In this document: one piece after another, positions 1-13,300 of the stretch | Numbering within the stretch: the first letter of the stretch is position 1 | Layout of the letters: every line of letters starts with the position of its first letter | NCBI GenBank assembly: GCA_944474755.1 | Contig: OX104116.1 | Span: forward strand, 4,653,547-4,717,546 | Direction: 5' to 3' | Source of the DNA: Limnoperna fortunei | Taxonomy: Eukaryota > Mollusca > Bivalvia > Mytilida > Modiolidae | Length of the DNA stretch: 64,000 bases | Translations under genes and position numbers: made by a program | Notes under the pieces: model-generated | Told to the model about the DNA's origin: nothing | What the model saw: only the letters and a program-made list of their open reading frames with translations | The model's database searches: none

Positions 1-1160
1 ATTTTAAAATTATGATCTTTCTGGTACAACGGACGTCACTTTTGTGAATTCAAATGAGCTACACCAGTGGTCAGATAAAACAATTTTCAATGGCTTGGCA
101 CCTTACTACTGGACCAACATAATCCAAAATGCATCACCAAGACAAACTATCCATCCCAAAGAAAATCACTGTAGCGCAACTTTTTATAAATTCGGCTATT
201 TAACTACATGTATAAAACTGGTTATTTGAGGCTATTTTATTTTCAACCAACAGATGCTTTCGGAACAACATGTTTATCGTTGCCTTACAAATAACAGCAT
301 AGTATTTACTTATAGTAGAAAAAGGCAAAAGATACATAACGGATTAATGGTCAAGAGTAAATTTATACTATTTTAAATTGACAGTAAAAATTCGAAAACA
401 CTTCCATACAGCTGAGATTTTCAAATCATTTTAAATAGATTGGTGAGGAAGCGTGATACAAGCGACTTGTAGACCTAACGTCATTACGTAAGTTAACGCT
501 AATTCGCATATCATTTACAAAAGGATATCCCTAGTTGTTCGTTATGGCCTACCCTCCAATATTATCCCTATTTTATCACAAAACAGGAGCTAACAGATCG
601 CCGGATGTATTGCGATAATACGGGTAAAACATGTCTGCATTTGTTCTATTAGAATACATGTATATGCCTGCCATTTATTACTTACAGCAAGCAGCAAATG
701 GATATTTTTGCGTTTGACAACATTTAGACAAATGATTATAAATTATAATGATTGACTGTGGAAGAAATAGGTGAAATTTACTAAAGCGGGTTAGAACATA
801 TTATAAATTGTGTATTTATGTAAATTATTTTGGCAAGTCTTAGAAAGTAGGGAATGTTGTTTATCTGCTTCGGGACGAATTGTTTTGTTAAAATAACTGA
901 TCAATACACAAATGAAGTGTTTATGATGGAATCATTTATAATGATTCAAAAAGTAATCAGTTGACAATGTGTGTGCTTTTGCAAACATGTGTTGCAATAA
1001 TTTATTTCAGTAAATGTTTTGAACAATGAAGTACATTAAGACGTTTTATACACGAAAAGTACAAAACCATTATACGCTCTGGTGGTATATCTATTAATTA
1101 CCTTACATAATACTTATAATTTCTTTCCAAATGACGTCGGTGTTGTAAACTTTAATCTGA
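1..1160. other. Upstream intergenic DNA, no gene recognised
   Basis: AT-rich sequence without a long open frame or recognisable repeat. It precedes the TATA box of the EGF/lectin gene and may include its regulatory DNA, but I cannot name a site in it. Confidence 0.5.
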
Positions 1161-1199
1161 TTGGGCATGATATCTTCCTTTTTTCCAAACTTTTCTTGG

Positions 1200-1230
1200 T
1201 ATATAAACACTAAACGTTCAGTGTTTCAGA
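1200..1230 (+). promoter_or_regulatory. TATA box and probable start site of the EGF/lectin gene
   Basis: TATATAAA lies at 1200-1207. A pyrimidine-CA context (TTTCAGA, around 1224-1230) sits about 26 bp downstream, the usual TATA-to-start distance. The first ATG follows at 1242 and the better-context ATG at 1251, so the 5' UTR would be very short. The position directly ahead of a signal-peptide exon with a good donor site supports a real core promoter. Confidence 0.55.
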
Positions 1231-1250
1231 ATATTTGGTTTATGATTGCC

Positions 1251-1323
1251 ATGCCTCTCCAAAGACTTTTAGAAACGATATTTTTATTCTCTTTGTTTTC
1301 ATCACTATATCATTCTCAAGAAG
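1251..1323 (+). CDS. Exon 1: signal peptide
   Basis: About 24 residues: a short n-region (MPLQRLLET), a hydrophobic core (IFLFSLFSSL) and a polar end (YHSQE), followed by G|GTATGT, so the exon ends in phase 1, compatible with every EGF exon. ATG 1251 is preferred (G at -3). ATG 1242, three codons upstream and in frame, has a weaker context. A secretory signal fits the disulphide-rich domains downstream. Confidence 0.65.
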
Positions 1324-4300
1324 GTATGTATACTGACACTTTTTTCGCTAATGCATCGTAAATTTGTTCGTTCGCACTAAAAATTAATATGTCTATTATC
1401 ACCGCTAATTACCATACAATTAAAATATTGCGCTTTGTTGTTTATTTTAAGCCTATTGACTAATCTTGTCGAAATCTTACGAATTTCCAGAGCAATGTTA
1501 ATGGTTTAAAATACGTTTTGTACAACTTTTCTTTGCTATTTATCAATAAATGCAGTTTTCAAGGGCCCACAGTTTGTACCCTTTGGATTTGCGATTGCCT
1601 TAAAAAACAACATGTTAAAAAAATTGAAATATTTTGTAGATTGACAATCTAGCATGTTCCTCTCTGTAGCATAACTTTCCTTTTTGTACCTTTGTATGAA
1701 TTGTTGTAACCTACAACTACCTATGTGTAGACAGAAATGGAATGTCTTTATAAATTTTTAAGACGATACTTTAAATCACGAGGAGGCAATCTGACAGACA
1801 GAGTTGAAAGATCAAAGGTTCTTATAAATGAAATTTTAAATAAAAATTAGTATTTTAAAATTGATCAGAAATATTTGTCAAATACGATCAGGTATTTTCG
1901 CTGAGTCACAGGTCATTTTTCTGGATTTGACTCTTTCTAGGAATGTCAATAAATAACTTGAAGTGGGTCTAATTACTTATTGAGTGCATCCGTAGTTAAA
2001 ATTGGGATCGGGTTTTTCACATCTTTTGTTTTAGAGCTTTCAGTTTTTTCGTGTTGTTTATATTTGTCTTAATTTGAATTTATAATCTCCCCTTGACTTT
2101 CGGATCATATTGTTCGGTCGTTTGAATAATTTCCTTTTTCCTTATTTAATTGGAGTAATCACACTAATTACGATAACACATTTTTTATTTTATTCAAGTA
2201 CAGTGCTCCCTCCTTATAATGCCACCATTTCGACATGGCATTTTTTTTGGCACTATACGAGGGTGGCGGTATAAAGAGGGAGGACTATGTAAGACTTTTT
2301 CTTTAGCAGTAATGTATTAAATATTTCACGTTTTTGCATTTTTCGAAGAATTTCCAGGCACATGTAGAAAGAATAATTGTACCCTCGCTTTTTTTGGCGA
2401 ATGTACGAATTTAGCCCATTACTCGTTATGTAGCAACTCAGGAGTGAATCATTCCCGGCACTTGGAAGTTCAAACGTAGTTGTGTATATAATTAGCCATG
2501 GTCAATCTTAATATTTTTCGACAGTGTCACCATTTTTTATCGGTTTCGTGTTTGAGATCGATCATTATCGATAATTATTGCCGTTTTTACCGTTTTAAAA
2601 ACCAGCTTTGCGTTACAGATTGACATTCGTGTCTATTTAATAACCTTTACTACAAGAAAAACATTGAGAACATCGAAAATGGTATGTTGCATCGTGGGAT
2701 GGTCGTATATGTACATAACTGGATCAAATTAGCACGTTTTTCCTCGAATTTGGTCATTTCCAGCAATACCATATGGCAAAAGGATCAACATAGCATTTAT
2801 CACGTGCATTTTCAAAGAAGAAAAACGAAATTCTTCAATAAAGTTCGTTATTTCGCTTTCTATTCGCCTTCGGTTTTGACATTTAAAGGACTACATTTCT
2901 TTTTAAAATTAGCAGGATCTATTTTTCTCATAATATTGAACCACTACGACAGTCAATATAAATGACCACTAATCCGCTGTTTACACAACAATTATGTTAA
3001 TTAATTTATTGATTTTCTAATACGGGGATTAAACTTGTGTGACATGTTAACACACCAATAATACTAATAATTATGAGTAATTTATATGTGTTTTGCAGTA
3101 GAAACGGGTGATATTTTATTGAAAGATTTACCTTATATGTGTAAAGATCTAAGCAGTGAGACAGAGTTTCGGTGTGAGATTAATGTAGATTGACATCTGA
3201 TCTAAACCATTTTGCAAATGTATTTATTCCTGTTGCGTTACATACACTATGAACCAAAATGAGGACTAACATTACCATACACAGTTCAAATTAGATTGAT
3301 AGAAACTGATAGTTACTGTAAATGTACTGTTCACGATCTGTAAATCACTGTGTACTATTCATACAGTTCTCGTCAGTCATTTACAATTTTTATCTTTTAC
3401 TGATAGCTTCTGTCCTGAACTGAAACAGTTCGTGACAGTTAAGTACAGTACTTTTGTAGGACTGAAAAGAACTGTTAGTCTTTGATAAAATGACATAGGA
3501 CATTCTAGTATATATTCTGGATAAAAGTTATAATTTCAAATCAATTAGGATGCAAACGGTCATATTTAAAATACTAAAAAAATATACCAAGTTTTGGTTA
3601 ATTACCAATAAACATAGATTAACAAATAAAAATGTCTCCCTTTTTAGAAAAACGTGTATGTCCACATGTATTTATCCCATCGGCTTAAACTCGTACATTA
3701 CATAGGTATAAACTTATTAAGTAGCTGTTAATGTTTTTTGTATCTGTATCTTCTGGTCAAATATCAATTATTCTAAATCAAGGAAAGAACTGGTTATGAC
3801 TGTCAAGGACTGCTTCAGTGAACATCAGTCGTACTAAATCAAGGTAAGAACTGATAATGACTGACAATGACTGCTACAGTGAACATCAGTCATTCTAAAT
3901 CAAGGTAAGAACTGATAATGGCTGACAAGGACTGCTACAGTGATTATCAGTCATACTAAATCCAGGTAAAAATTTAAAAGTACTGACACGATCTGATGCA
4001 GTGACTAACAGTTTTTTTCAGTCCTACAAAAGTACTGTACTTAACTGTCATGAACTGTTTCAGTTCAGTACAGAAGCTATCAGTAAAAGATAAAAATTGT
4101 AAATGACTGACGAGAACTGTATGAATAGTATACAGTGATTTACAGATCGTTAACAAAACAGTACATTTACAGTAACCATCAGTTTCTATCAATCTAATTT
4201 GAACTATGTATGGTAATGTCAGTCCTTATTTTGGTTCATAGTGATAATGCGATGAACCATTCAAACAACTGACCCCTACCTATCTACCGACAGAAAACAG

Positions 4301-7300
4301 CATAGGTATGAAACATCGCAAAAACTGAAATAAATCATTAAAATTAAAAACATGATTTTTAACTACATCAAAATCAGTCCTTTTTGCCTCTTCTCCGTGA
4401 AGGTTTTCAAATGTCTGATAGTAATAACAACATAATTTTAGTTGACCCGTGTAATGCAATAACGTGCCAGAATAACGGATCATGTTTGGTAGACCCTAGT
4501 GGTTTAGCACTTTGTGAATGTACAGAAGAGTTCACAGGAGTAAATTGTAAGGATAAAGGTATGTATGAAACATATAAAAACATAATTAGTCATAAATAGT
4601 TTGCAATAAAATCGTATACTAAATGTCTTAGTTCTATGTTTAAAAATCCTGGAATAGATATTGTCAACAATCTCTGCAATTAAATTGGAGACAACGATCA
4701 TTGCAGTAAAGTTATTTTCTGTGTGCTCCTAAAAGTAAATATTAAAGTCGTTTATCAGTTGGTTATTTTAACAATTAAGGAAAAACTACAAAAAATATTT
4801 TCTCCATCGAGGGATCAGATAATTTCTGTTTTGCACATTGTAAAATCCGAGTAGCACAGCGGAAATTTTGTCATCCCTCGATGGTTAAAATATTTTTTGT
4901 AGTTAATACTTATATATAAATTCAAACAATAGAATAAACTCAACAATTTTATTTTGTAACTGGAAATTTTCTTAAAAAGAGGTCAACACAAAAACTGTTA
5001 CTTTCCCGCGGAGTAATATATGATGTCAAAGGATGCCTGTCTCCGTGACGATCAGTTTTGTTGTTATCCACTGATAGAAAATATTTTCCAGCCAATCAAA
5101 AGTAAGTATTCTTGCAAAATTTATTTATTCGTATATAAACTAAGTTAAAAAATTACGACCAATGAAAAAAGACACCACTATAGATAATATAATTTGGTTA
5201 TTGTCCTTTGGTTGTTATTTGTTTTGTTTTAACAATACAGGACATAATTTGAAATATTCGTGTAACTATCAAACGAACAATTGTTGTGAATAAAAATGTA
5301 TACATGCAAATTTTATGCCTATATAAATAAAGCAAAAAATTAAAGTAAACTACTAATGACTATCTTAATGTTCATATATTTCTTAATCATTAAAAAAAAA
5401 TCAACAACATATTTGAATGCTAAGCTGGTTCTTGCCAGTGCACGATAAAAAAATCAACTGAATTTTTAAGCGAATCTGCGATCACAAGTTATTCAGTTGA
5501 TCTTACAGCCTAACAGGATTTGGGTGCGGTAATTGTTGTGCCTAAACTTAAAAATGACAACAACGAATGTTCGTTGTTTACATTCGTTGTAAAAACACCG
5601 ACGAAGCCTGTTGGTCAGGCGAAATATTTGTGCAATTTTTTAAAGTGTAAAACTTAGTTTTCGCTTTAATTATGTATCTAGATCTTGTTTACATATTTTT
5701 AAACGAAAATATATATTTTCCAGCCAATCAAAAGTCAGTATTCTTGCAAAATTTATTTATTCGTATATAAACTTAGATAAAAATATATATATTAAAGTTG
5801 AGTCTGATTTCGTCAAGTTCTGTCATTTTAAAAGTAAAATTGTCAATACTTCTTCCGCCGATTCGTCTCCTGGAAACATGATATTTTAAACTAACTGTAC
5901 AGAAACTGTATTTTACTAAAAACACTGATGTTGTTCTACATATTTTAAACGAATATATTATTATTTTAGTCTGTACAGTATCGTTATCTACCGTAACGAT
6001 CCAACGCAAGAACAATTGTTGACTATTTCTGTAGACGAATTATATATATATATATATAATGTAACGTCATCCAAAATCCTTGTATAGTAATTTTTAGGCT
6101 TTTTATAGACTCTACAAAAGTTCGATTTAACGTCCCTTCTCGATTGTTAATAGGGTGTTAAAAATTCTTATGTATTGATTTCATATTGTAACAGTATTTT
6201 ATAGGTATAAACTATATAAGTAATGTAACATCTTCTAAAATCCTTGTATACTAATTTTCTACTGTCACCAAAACTAGGCATGTAGTTGCTGCAACAGCTA
6301 GATTTGTTGATCCTACTCGATTGCACATACCTTTGTCCCATGTAGTCCAACACTTTTACCCAGAGAGCATCAGAAATAAATATGATTCGTCTGGATTATT
6401 TGGTTTTGCTCTATGAAAGCACATTGAAGTTAAATCATTTTGATGTTCCCTTTATTACAATTAATGTATAGTTAATGTAACATCTTCTAAAATCCTTGCA
6501 TGCTGATTTTCTACTGTCGCTAAAACTAGGCATGTAGTTGCTGCAACAGCATTGATTTCTTTAAAGATAATCATACTTCGTTTTTAGATTGTATAAGGAA
6601 TTAAGACGTTTTTTATAAACTGGACACCTCCTATCTACGCCATGAGAAGCATTAGTAAACAAAATGAAATCATTTCAATTAAGCATAAAATAAATAAAAG
6701 AAAAACAAAACAAAAATGCCGTAAACATTGAATGAATAAGTGAAACAAAAAGTACTATGAATTAGAAACAATACTTATCAAAGATATCAAAGAAATATGA
6801 TTTACTACACGTGACGAGAGTTGTTTTTAACACATATTTATCGTTTCGCTATTAAGATGTATAATAAAAACAACGTTATTATAGTTAACCCATGTAAGGA
6901 ATCTCCGTGCGATAATAACGGAACATGTTTGGTAGATGATGATGGTATGGTGTATTGTGAGTGTACAGCAGAGTTTGCTGGACCTTTTTGTAAAGATCAA
7001 GGTATGTATGAAATATATGTAAAAGTTAATAGCAATGTTTTAAAATTCTTCCGTAAATAGCCGATTCTGGTACAGATGACCAGTACAAATGAGCTCACGC
7101 GCATACATCTGTAGTTGCTGCGTCATCCAATCAAAACGCCAGAAACAAGAACGTTGTTATGTAAGCATAACAACGTTCTTCTATGACGTTCTTGATTCCG
7201 GCGTTCTGATTGGACGTAAGAGACAATGCAGTCTACAACAATGGAGAGTCTATATGTTATAGCGATGTGAAAGTTGTTGGTTTACAGAAGAAATAGGTAC

Positions 7301-10300
7301 TTTCATACGTTTTGGGGAAAGTCCGTGTAAACTTTCACTCGTGATAGAAATTTTTATGTCTTTTGGCTCGTTCGGCTGCGCTCCACTCGCGAAAAGACAT
7401 AAAATTTCTATCACTCGTGCAAGATCAACCGATCTTTCCCAAAAAAGTATTAAAGAACCTATTGATCTTTATAAAATAGTGATTTTCTATTGACAATGTA
7501 ACTAGGCTCTTTATAGACACTACAAAAGTTTGATTTCCCGTCCCTTCTTGATTGTTAATAGGGTGTTAAAAATTCTTATGTTGTGATTTCATATAGTAAC
7601 AGTATTTAATAGATATAAACTATATATAAAGTTACTGTAACGTCTTCTAAAATCCTTGTATACTAATTTTATACTGTCGCTAAAACTAGGCATGTAGTTG
7701 CTGCAACAGCTCGATTTGCTGTCCCTACTCGATTGCACATACCTTTGTTCCATGTAGCCCAACAATTTTACCCAGTGAACATCAGAAATAAATATGTCTC
7801 GTCTAGATTATCTGGTTTTGCTCTATGAAAGCACATTGAAGTTAAATCATTTTGATGTTCCATTTAATTACAATTAATGTATACAATTCACTTCATTGAT
7901 CTTTTTTAAAGATAACCATACTTCATTTTGGATTGTATAAGAAACTAAGAAAACACCGTTTATATGAAGCAGTTGTAAACAAAATGAAATAATTTCAATT
8001 AAGCACTAATCTTTTAAAAATAAGATTTGTTTAATTTTGGCACGAGGCCAAAACCAGCTCTCACCTCTAATTCCCTAATGCGTGTCGGTTTTAAAATCAA
8101 TGACAGTAATAACAACATTTTATTAGTTGAATACTGTTTATCGAACAATCATTGTGGATTATGATGGACAAATAGGCACATTGTTGGACGTTACTAACTT
8201 TCTTTAATAAAAATCAATAAAAAAAACAACAAAACACAAATGCCGTTAACATTAAATAAATCAGTAAAACAAAAAGTACTATGAATTAGAAACAATACTC
8301 AAAATAAATATCAAAGAAATTTAATTTACTTCACGTGACGAGAGTTTTGTTGAACACAAATCTATGGTTTCGCTATTAAGATGTATAATAATACCAACGT
8401 TATTATAGTAAACCCATGTAACGGATTTCTGTGCGAAAATGACGGAACATGTTTGGTAAATGATGATGGTACGGCGTATTGTGAGTGTACAGAAGAGTTT
8501 GATGGATCTTTTTGTGAAGATCAAGGTATGTATGAAATATATATAAAAGTTATTATCAATGTTTTAAAAAATCTTTATAAAAAAGTGATTTTCTATTGTC
8601 ACTTTAACTAGGCTTTTTATAGACGCTACAAAAGTTCAATTTACCGTCCCTTCTCGATGAATGTTAATAGGATGTTAAAAATTCTTATGTATTGATTTCA
8701 TATTGTAACAGTATTTAATAGGTATAAACTATATAATTAATGTAACATCTTCTAAAATCCTTGTATAATGTGCTCTATGAAAGCACATTGAAGTTAAATC
8801 ATTTTGATGTTCCCTTTATTACAATTAATTTATACAATTCACCACATTGATTTCTTTAAAGAAATTTAATTTACTTCACGTGACGAGAGTTGTTTTGAAC
8901 ACATATTTATGGTTTCGCTATTTAGTTGTATAATAATACCAACGTTATTATAGTTGACCCATGTAAGGAATTTCCGTGCAAAAATGACGGAACATGTTTG
9001 GTAGATGTTGATGGTATTGCGAAGTGTGAGTGTACAGAAGAGTTTGCTGGACCTTTTTGTGAAGATATAGGTATTTATCTAAAATTAAGTATGTATTTCG
9101 TCAAAATCTGGAAAATTAGCGATTGATACAACCTATGTGATACAAAACCTTGTATCATCTATATATGTGATACAAGATGTACTTTTGTCGGAACTACTTC
9201 TTGACGTCACAATGAATGGTATAACCAATGATTCGGTGGATGACTTTCATTATATGAATGAGATATGACGTCTAATACGCGTGACGTTAAGGCCTATATT
9301 TTATAAACAAATGCTTCGTTGAATGTTAAATTTTAAATTTTAAACATTCAGTTTTGTTCGAACCTTTTTATACTTCTTAAGTTTAGATAAACTTATTACA
9401 TACATTTAAGTGTAGGTACAACTACCTGTATCACGTCTCGACAGTTGCATACATTCCGCATCACAACTCGACGCTGCGCGTCTCGTAGTGATACGAAAGT
9501 ACACAACCGTCTCGACATGATACAAGTAGTTGTACCTACAAATAATGTATGTTATGTGTATGTATGAAATATATATATATATAAGTTAATAGCAATATTT
9601 TAACAATCTTTTTAAAATAGTGATTTTCTATTGTCATTTTAACTAGGCTTTTTATAGACGCTACAAAAGTTCGATTTACCGTCCCTTCTCGCTTGTTAAT
9701 TGGGTGTTAAAAATTCTTATATAGTGATTTCATATGGTAACCGTATTCAATAGGTATAATGTAACGTCTTATAAACTAGTTGTATACTGATTTTCTACTG
9801 TCGCAAAAACTAGGCATGTAGTTGCTGCAACCGCTCGATTTGCTGTCACTGCTCGACTGCACAAACATTTGTTCCATGTACTCCAACACTTTTACCCAGT
9901 GAGCATCAGAAATAAATATGTCTCGTCTGGATTATCTGGTTTTGCTCTATGAAAACACGTTGAAGTTAAATCATTTTGATGTTCCCTTTATTACAATTAA
10001 TTTATACAATTCACCACATTGATTTCATTAAAGATAACCATACTTCATTTTTTGGATTGTGTAAGAAACTAAGACGTTTTTATAAACTGGAAACCTCCTA
10101 TCTATGCCACGGAAAACACCGTATATATGAAGCAGTAGTAAACAAAATAAAATCATTTCGATTAGAACTAGAAGAACTAATCTTTTTAAAAATAATATTT
10201 GTTTAATTTTTGCACGAGGCCAAGACCAGCTCTCACCTCCTAATTCCCTAATGCGTGACAGTAATAACAATACTATATTAGTTGAATGAGACCAGTGGAA

Positions 10301-13300
10301 CATGATACCGCCATATATAGTATAATTTTGGTTATTGTCTTTTAGTTGTCTCTGGGCATTAATAAAAATCATTAAAAAAAAACAACAAAACACAAATCCC
10401 GTAAACATTGAATAAATAAGTGAAACAAAAAGTACTATGAATTAGAAACAATACTTATCAAAGATATCAAAGAAATCTGATTTACTACACGTGACGAGAG
10501 TTGTTTTTAACACATATTTATCGTTTCTCTATTAAGATGTATAATAAAAACAACGTTATTATAGTTAACCCATGTAAGGAATCTCCGTGCGATAATAACG
10601 GAACATGTTTGGTAGATGATGATGGTATGGTGTATTGTGAGTGTACAGCAGAGTTTGCTGGACCTTTTTGTAAAGATCAAGGTATGTATGAAATATGTGT
10701 AAAAGTTAATAGCAATGTTTTAAAATTCTTCCGTAAATAGCCGATTCTGGTACAGATTACCCAGTACAAATGAGCTCACGCGCACACATCTGTAGTTGCT
10801 GCGTCATCCAATCAAAACGCCTGAAACAAGAACGTTGTTATGTAAGCATAACAACGTTCTTCTATGACGTTCTTGTTTCCGGCGTTCTGATTGGACGTCA
10901 GAGACAATGGAGTCTACAACAATGGAGAGTCTATATGTTATAGCGATGTGAAAGTTGTTGGTTTACAGAAGAAATAGGTACTTTCATACGTTTTGGGGAA
11001 AGTCCGTGTAAACTTTCACTCGTGATAGAAATTTTTATGTCTTTTGGCTCGTTCGGCTGCGCTCCACTCGCGAAAAGACATAAAATTTCTATCACTCGTG
11101 CAAGATCAACCGATTTTTCCCAAAAAAGTATTAAAGAACCTATTGATCTTTATAAAATAGTGATTTTCTATTGACAATTTAACTAGGCTCTTTATAGACG
11201 CTACAAAAGTTTAATTTCCCGTCCCTTCTTGATTGTTAATAGGGTGTTAAAAATTCTTATGTTGTGATTTCATATAGTAACAGTATTTAATAGATATAAA
11301 CTATATATAAAGTTAATGTAACGTCTTCTAAAATCCTTGTATACTAATTTTATACTGTCGCTAAAACTAGGCATGTAGTTGCTGCAACAGCTCGATTTGC
11401 TGTCCCTACTCGATTGCACATACCTTTGTTCCATGTAGCCCAACACTTTTACCCAGTGAACATCAGAAATAAATATGATTCGTCTGGATTATTTGGTTTT
11501 GCTCTATGAAAGCACATTGAAGTTAAATCATTTTAATGTTCCCTTTATTACAATTAATGTAAAGTTAATGTAACATCTTCTAAAATCCTTGCATGCTGAT
11601 TTTCTACTGTCGCTAAAACTAGGCATGTAGTTGCTGCAACAGCATTGATTTCTTTAAAGATAATCATACTTCGTTTTTAGATTGTATAAGGAACTAAGAC
11701 GTTTTTATAAACTGGACACCTCCTATCTACGCCATGAGAAGCATTAGTAAACAAAATGAAATCATTTCAATTAAGCAGAAAATAAATAAAAGAAAAACAA
11801 AACAAAAATGCCGTAAACATTGAATGAATAAGTGAAACAAAAAGTACTATGAATTAGAAACAATACTTATCAAAGATATCAAAGAAATCTGATTTACGAC
11901 ACGTGACGAGAGTTGTTTTTAACACATATTTATCGTTTCGCTATTAAGATGTATAATACAAACAACGTTATTATAGTTAACCCATGTAAGGAATCTCCGT
12001 GCGATAATAACGGAACATGTTTGGTAGATGATGATGGTATGGTGTATTGTGAGTGTACAGCAGAGTTTGCTGGATTTTTTTGTAAAGATCAAGGTATGTA
12101 TGAAATATATGTAAAAGTTAATAGCAATGTTTTAAAATTCTTCCGTAAATAGCCGATTCTGGTACAGATGACCAGTACAAATGAGCTCACGCGCACACAT
12201 CTGTAGTTGCTGCGTCATCCAATCATAACGCCAGAAACAAGAACGTTGTTATGTAAGCATAACAACGTTCTTCTATGACGTTCTTGATTCCGGCGTTCTG
12301 ATTGGACGTAAGAGACAATGGAGTCTACAACAATGGAGAGTCTATATGTTATAGCGATGTGAAAGTTGTTGGTTTACAGAAGAAATAGGTACTTTCATAC
12401 GTTTTGGGGAAAGTCCGTGTAAACTTTCACTCGTGATAGAAATTTTTATGTCTTTTGGCTCGTTCGGCTGCGCTCCACTCGCGAAAAGACATAAAATTTC
12501 TATCACTCGTGCAAGATCAACCGATCTTTCCCAAAAAAGTATTAAAGAACCTATTGATCTTTATAAAATAGTGATTTTCTATTGACAATTTAACTAGGCT
12601 CTTTATAGACGCTACAAAAGTTTGATTTCCCGTCCCTTCTTGATTGTTAATAGGGTGTTAAAAATTCTTATGTTGTGATTTCATATAGTAACAGTATTTA
12701 ATAGATATAAACAATATATAAAGTTAATGTAACGTCTTCTAAAATCCTTGTATACTAATTTTATACTGTCGCTAAAACTAGGCATGTAGTTGCTGCAACA
12801 ACTAGATTTGCTGTCCCTACTCGATTGCAAATACCTTTGTTCCATGTAGCCCAACACTTTTAGCCAGTGAACATCAGAAATAAATATGTCTCGTCTAGAT
12901 TATCTGGTTTTGCTCTATGAAAGCACATTGAAGTTAAATCATTTTGATGTTCCCTTTATTACAATTAATTTATACAATTCACCACATTGATTTCTTTAAA
13001 GAAATTTAAGTAACTTCACGTGACGAGAGTTGTTTTGAACACATATTTATGGTTTCGCTATTTAGTTGTATAATAATACCAACGTTATTATAGTTGACCC
13101 ATGTAAGGAATTTCCGTGCAAAAATGACGGAACATGTTTGGTAGATGTTGATGGTATTGCGAAGTGTGAGTGTACAAAAGAGTTTGCTGGACCTTTTTGT
13201 GAAGATATAGGTATGTATGAAATATATATATATAAGTTAATAGCAATATGTTAACAATCTTTATAAAATAGTGATTTTCTATTGTCATTTTAACTAGGCT

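Larger units (their letters stand above)
1324..4441 (+). other. Intron 1
   Basis: Starts GTATGTAT and ends TTTTAG. It holds a small hairpin element (2200-2290), a 1-kb fold-back element (3245-4242) and, near 2040-2150, a diverged repeat with a CCCCTTGACTTT block that also occurs near 45540-45600. No further exon seen. Confidence 0.5.
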
